Of a stretch of DNA of 42,882 nt, positions 40,183 to 42,882 are shown one piece after another. This DNA comes from E44-bin89 sp034409565 (GTDB taxonomy: Bacteria; Chloroflexota; Dehalococcoidia; Dehalococcoidales; RBG-16-60-22). The notes under the pieces were generated by a model. It had not been told where the DNA came from. It did no database searches and worked only from the letters and a program-made list of their open reading frames with translations. The translations under genes were made by a program, and so were the position numbers. Position 1 is the stretch's first letter; the number at the start of each line of letters is the position of its first letter. The stretch spans positions 1 to 42,882 of the forward strand of contig DAOUMS010000018.1 of assembly GCA_034409565.1 (NCBI GenBank). Reading direction: 5' to 3'.

Positions 40183-41289
40183 ATGCCACAGAGTGAAGTT
40201 AGAATAGCTTGGGAACAATTACACGAATTTACCAAGAAAGTGTTTGTTCAGGCAGGATTACCTTCCAAGGATGCGGAAAATGAGGCCGATGTGCTGGTAT
40301 GGGCTAACAGGCGGGGGGCGGACTCCCATGGTGTGCTGCGCATTCACTTTTACTTGGAAAATATTGACAAAGGTTTGATGAACCCGAAACCAAACATCCG
40401 AGTTACGAAGGAGACAGCCGCCACTTTGCTAATCGACGCTGACCGTGCCCTCGGTCCGATAGTAACAATTTTCGCGATGAATCGTGCGATAGAGAAGGCG
40501 CGGGAGGTAGGCATCTGTTGGGCGATAATCCGTAACCTCACGCATCAAGGGGCTCTAGGTTACTACTCACTAATGGCGGCAGAAAAAGACATGGCGGGAA
40601 TCGTTTTTGTTTGTGGCCTTCCCAATATGGCACCCTATGGTGCCCGGGTCGCTGGAGTGCACAATAGTCCAATATCAATCTCGGTACCAGCAAAACGTCA
40701 CCCACCACTGATTCTAGATATGGCAAATAGCGTTGTAGCGCGGGGTAAGATTCGGCTTGCTATCGATAAAGGCATACCTATACCAGAAGGCTGGGCACTG
40801 GATAAGGACGGAAATCCTACCACCCAGCTAACAAATATTGGTGCTCTACTTCCCATAGCTGGTCCAAAAGGTTCCGGGTTGGCGCTCATGTTTGAGTGCT
40901 TGTCTAGTGTGATGGTAGACAATCCGCTTTTGGAGACAGAGCTACTAAGCAAGAATATAGAACCTGTGTCGCAACGCAAGAAGCAGCGAGTTAAACGGGT
41001 TCGCCCGGGTTACGCTACACCTTATACGCAGAATGGTGTTGTAGCTGCTATTGACATCAGCAAGTTCACTAACGTGGAGAGTTACAAGGAGCATATTGAT
41101 AGCCTTATCGATGGATTGAAAGCTCTACCTAAGGCCGGAGGATTCAGTGAGATCCTTGTTCCTGGTGAGCTCAAGGATAGAACTGATCAGGAACGCTCCC
41201 GTAATGGCATTCCTCTTCCTGAGGGTACTATTCGCAATATACAAAGTGTCGCCGAAAGATATAATGTCAAGCTACCCCCCTGTCTGTGA
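40183..41289 (+). CDS. Ldh2/malate-sulfolactate dehydrogenase family oxidoreductase
   Basis: The 368-residue NAD(P)-dependent enzyme belongs to the Rossmann-free LDH2/MDHG2 family. It has RRGADSHGVLRIHFYLE at ~46-62, NLTHQGALGYYSLMAAEKDMAGIV at ~119-142 (active His) and PIAGPKGSGLALMFECL at ~225-241. Members oxidise or reduce 2-hydroxy/2-oxo acids such as malate, lactate, sulfolactate, ureidoglycolate and diketogulonate. It fits a 2-hydroxy-acid step next to the lyase-like enzymes. The substrate cannot be predicted. Confidence 0.9.
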   Translation: MPQSEVRIAWEQLHEFTKKVFVQAGLPSKDAENEADVLVWANRRGADSHGVLRIHFYLENIDKGLMNPKPNIRVTKETAATLLIDADRALGPIVTIFAMNRAIEKAREVGICWAIIRNLTHQGALGYYSLMAAEKDMAGIVFVCGLPNMAPYGARVAGVHNSPISISVPAKRHPPLILDMANSVVARGKIRLAIDKGIPIPEGWALDKDGNPTTQLTNIGALLPIAGPKGSGLALMFECLSSVMVDNPLLETELLSKNIEPVSQRKKQRVKRVRPGYATPYTQNGVVAAIDISKFTNVESYKEHIDSLIDGLKALPKAGGFSEILVPGELKDRTDQERSRNGIPLPEGTIRNIQSVAERYNVKLPPCL

Positions 41290-41454
41290 CATATCAAGTT
41301 TAGACACCGAGCTCTGTCGTGCTTGACTATGCTCACAAGCAGTCCACTAAGTAATGAAGGCAATTTGACCTGACCCCCTAAAACGGTACCAAGTGCCAGA
41401 TGGGACCTTGGCGTTGCCGTATTTTTACTCATAATTCTAATTCTGGTTATAATA

Positions 41455-41691
41455 TTGATGTATCAAGGAGTTGGCATTGTCATTGTGGCACCGACTGCTG
41501 CTCTTGGTTTAAGTTTTGTTTGGCTGATAGGATGGCAGCGCGGGGAAAAATTATATGATACTTTCTATGAGGAAGAGCTGTTTAAGTTGAAGCTGGAATA
41601 CAGAGTGGAAACACCAAATTACCGGAAAACAGTTGAGAAAACTATAGAAGAGCAGGTTCAGAAGGCACTACGTGAAAGTTGGATACGATGA
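41455..41691 (+). CDS. Small membrane-anchored protein, possibly 5'-truncated
   Basis: From TTG 41,455 (or ATG 41,458) the 78-residue frame has one membrane segment (VGIVIVAPTAALGLSFVWLIGW) and a charged helical tail (EEELFKLKLEYRVETPNYRKTVEKTIEEQVQKAL). The frame is open further upstream and encodes another hydrophobic stretch (VAVFLLIILILVIIL) without any ATG, GTG or TTG after the stop at ~41,371. The original protein may have had two membrane segments and lost its start. There is no Shine-Dalgarno at 41,455. Confidence 0.5.
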   Translation: MMYQGVGIVIVAPTAALGLSFVWLIGWQRGEKLYDTFYEEELFKLKLEYRVETPNYRKTVEKTIEEQVQKALRESWIR

Positions 41692-41989
41692 GAATTCCCA
41701 AATTGGAAAGATTTGTCTGTGCTCTTCACTAGAACCCTCTGTCTTCTCCCCCTCTCATTTCATATTTTGTTGTTAAGGTACTTGCGTCTGTCGCAACAGC
41801 GACTAGGACAGAAACGTTCTATTTTCACACAAGGTACGTCACAAGTTGAAAGCTAATTCAAACGTTTCTGTTCCCCGTATTGTACACGACCGCCCACCAT
41901 ACTGGACTTGAACTACAATAGCAAACCAGAATATATCCAACATTTAGCCAGAAAGTGTAGCAAGAGAACAGAAGGATAGTATTCTCATC
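41692..41989. other. 298-base gap with nothing recognised
   Basis: No frame with coding character, hairpin terminator or RNA gene is seen. The following gene lies on the minus strand and ends at 41,990, so this gap receives two convergent transcripts. Confidence 0.5.
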
Positions 41990-42307
41990 CTATTTCTGAT
42001 AGAAGCTATCAGCTTTAAGGCTTTCATATTGCTTAAGCCCTTCTGTGGTAGGCTCATACAGGTAGAGGGACAATCTTCCCCCGTACTGCTGCCTTATCAG
42101 TCCTGCGGAAAGGAGAGCCTTAAGCGAAGCTTCGCCCAGATAGCCGGTAAAGTGTAGGCGATGATCCGGCACTGCCTCACCAGTCCCCTGATACTCTCGA
42201 CAGATGTCGCCCAAAAGGTGTGCTGGCTCCTCTTTTAGGCTATTGAGTATCTGTTTCATAACTTCTGTAGTCTCAAGCAAGACAGCAAAGTCATCAATGG
42301 CACTCAT
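41990..42307 (-). CDS. Small winged-helix-like regulator, unrecognised
   Basis: I start at the ATG at 42,305-42,307 (MSAIDDFAVLLETTEVMKQILNSL), which has AAGGTGG upstream; the longer frame to 42,412 adds a poor N-terminus. About 105 residues remain. The middle (EASLKALLSAGLIRQQYGGRLSLYLYEPTTEGLKQYESL) looks like the recognition helix and wing of a winged-helix protein. A Cys lies at DICREY. It is probably DNA-binding; no regulated gene can be named. Confidence 0.65.
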   Translation of the reverse strand: MSAIDDFAVLLETTEVMKQILNSLKEEPAHLLGDICREYQGTGEAVPDHRLHFTGYLGEASLKALLSAGLIRQQYGGRLSLYLYEPTTEGLKQYESLKADSFYQK

Positions 42308-42541
42308 CCCACAGCCCACCTTTCTATCCGCTGACAATCTAATTCTAACCTCCGTAAGCCCTCTCAGCAACATGCTTTTGCAAGGCAAAGAGGCCATTTT
42401 GCAATGGGTCATCTATCGAATTATCCAAACAAAACATCTTATTGTTAACTTGTAGTATTCAACCACATTGTATCTCCATTGACATTGCCTGGAGTATGTT
42501 TTAATGTTCATAACATAGTTATTAAGAAGGGAGGTGAACTC

Positions 42542-42682
42542 ATGCAAGCATATTGTATGAAATGCCGCACTAAGAGAGAAATAAAAGATCCCAAGCGTAT
42601 AACCATGAAGAATGGCAAGCCAGCCACCCAGGGTACATGTCCCGTGTGCGGCACTAAGCTTTTCAGAATCGGGAAGGCGTAA
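42542..42682 (+). CDS. Small zinc-binding protein (DUF5679-type)
   Basis: The 46-residue protein begins at ATG 42,542, seven bases after GGGAGGTG; a frame to 42,479 is just upstream leader. It has two Cys pairs, YCMKC at the start and CPVCG near the end, around a basic centre (KRITMKNGKPATQG). This is the layout of a one-zinc ribbon with a DUF5679-like profile. Its job is unknown. A terminator follows at once. Confidence 0.85.
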   Translation: MQAYCMKCRTKREIKDPKRITMKNGKPATQGTCPVCGTKLFRIGKA

Positions 42683-42708
42683 CCCTGATTATAATATAGT
42701 TATAGAAT

Positions 42709-42749
42709 AAGGGCTGGATATATTCATGAGCTCAATGTCCAGCCCTTTT
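42709..42749 (+). terminator. Rho-independent terminator after the DUF5679 gene
   Basis: AAGGGCTGGA (42,709-42,718) pairs with TCCAGCCCTT (42,738-42,747), then TT. The loop is 19 bases. It lies 26 bases after the stop. The last 133 bases of the window show nothing further. Confidence 0.8.
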
Positions 42750-42882
42750 CCATGGCACATTGCATTTTAACGTGAAGTTCATCATCAGTCCAAAGTCAGA
42801 TCGTCTCAATGATAACATTCCTCATGTGGAATCAAAGTTTGAGAACTGCCAAAGCAGACTAGGTATCCTCGCCTAGCAGCCA

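Noticed and set aside
41908..41925. GGACTTGAACT resembling a tRNA T arm
   Set aside because: No matching acceptor stem or CCA, and no anticodon arm at the right distance.

Overview
The window looks like a metagenomic contig from an uncultured anaerobic bacterium, most plausibly of the Chloroflexota class Dehalococcoidia. That placement is an inference from the gene families and from overall resemblance; no marker such as 16S is present. Supporting features are a corrinoid methyl-transfer gene set, a PAC2-family protein, many MtaA/URO-D-type enzymes, a DUF5679-type zinc protein and a mobile element of a type I associate with this group. The first 37 bases are not genomic: they match a Nextera (Tn5) read-2 adapter.

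Left part, about 38-18,140, is GC-rich chromosome. It starts with the tail of an unrecognised gene followed by panB. A minus-strand set reads iron alcohol dehydrogenase, a cysteine-rich membrane protein, an ADP-ribosylglycohydrolase-family protein, a methyltetrahydrofolate:corrinoid methyltransferase and a RACo-type corrinoid reactivator. Two plus-strand genes follow (a TIM-barrel hydrolase-like protein and a PAC2 protein). A second minus-strand set encodes two URO-D/MtaA-fold methyltransferase-like proteins and their corrinoid protein. Together these supply a methyl donor step, a methyl carrier, a transfer step to tetrahydrofolate and a repair enzyme. Housekeeping genes come next: nadD, obgE, dnaA, fmt and mazG, then a TauE/SafE permease.

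Middle part, about 18,272-26,650, is an integrated mobile element of lower GC. It abuts the 3' end of a tRNA gene (probably tRNA-Pro) and opens with a large serine recombinase whose promoter and ribosome site overlap a perfect inverted repeat. It also carries a tyrosine recombinase with a zinc-ribbon insert (frame split), several small zinc-binding or winged-helix proteins, a sigma-like protein, and its own DNA polymerase sliding clamp homologue behind a hairpin-rich leader. The sigma-like and clamp genes side by side recall the T4 gp55/gp45 clamp-dependent transcription pair, and are the most interesting content here. A second, degenerate copy of the tRNA 3' end lies 1 kb to the left, on the other side of tauE, and hints at repeated integration at this site.

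Right part, about 26,650-42,882, is AT-richer accessory DNA with relics of IS200/IS605 and IS3 elements. It carries a glyoxalase-fold protein, an MFS permease, and a catabolic-looking unit. In that unit an Lrp/AsnC regulator is divergent from an HMG-CoA-lyase/isopropylmalate-synthase-like enzyme, which leads into a complete Dpp/Opp-type ABC importer and an HD-domain protein. Downstream of the regulator lie an isocitrate-lyase/PEP-mutase-fold enzyme and an Ldh2-family dehydrogenase. Both C-C bond enzymes lack canonical catalytic residues, so their substrates are open. No intact tRNA, rRNA or CRISPR array was found.
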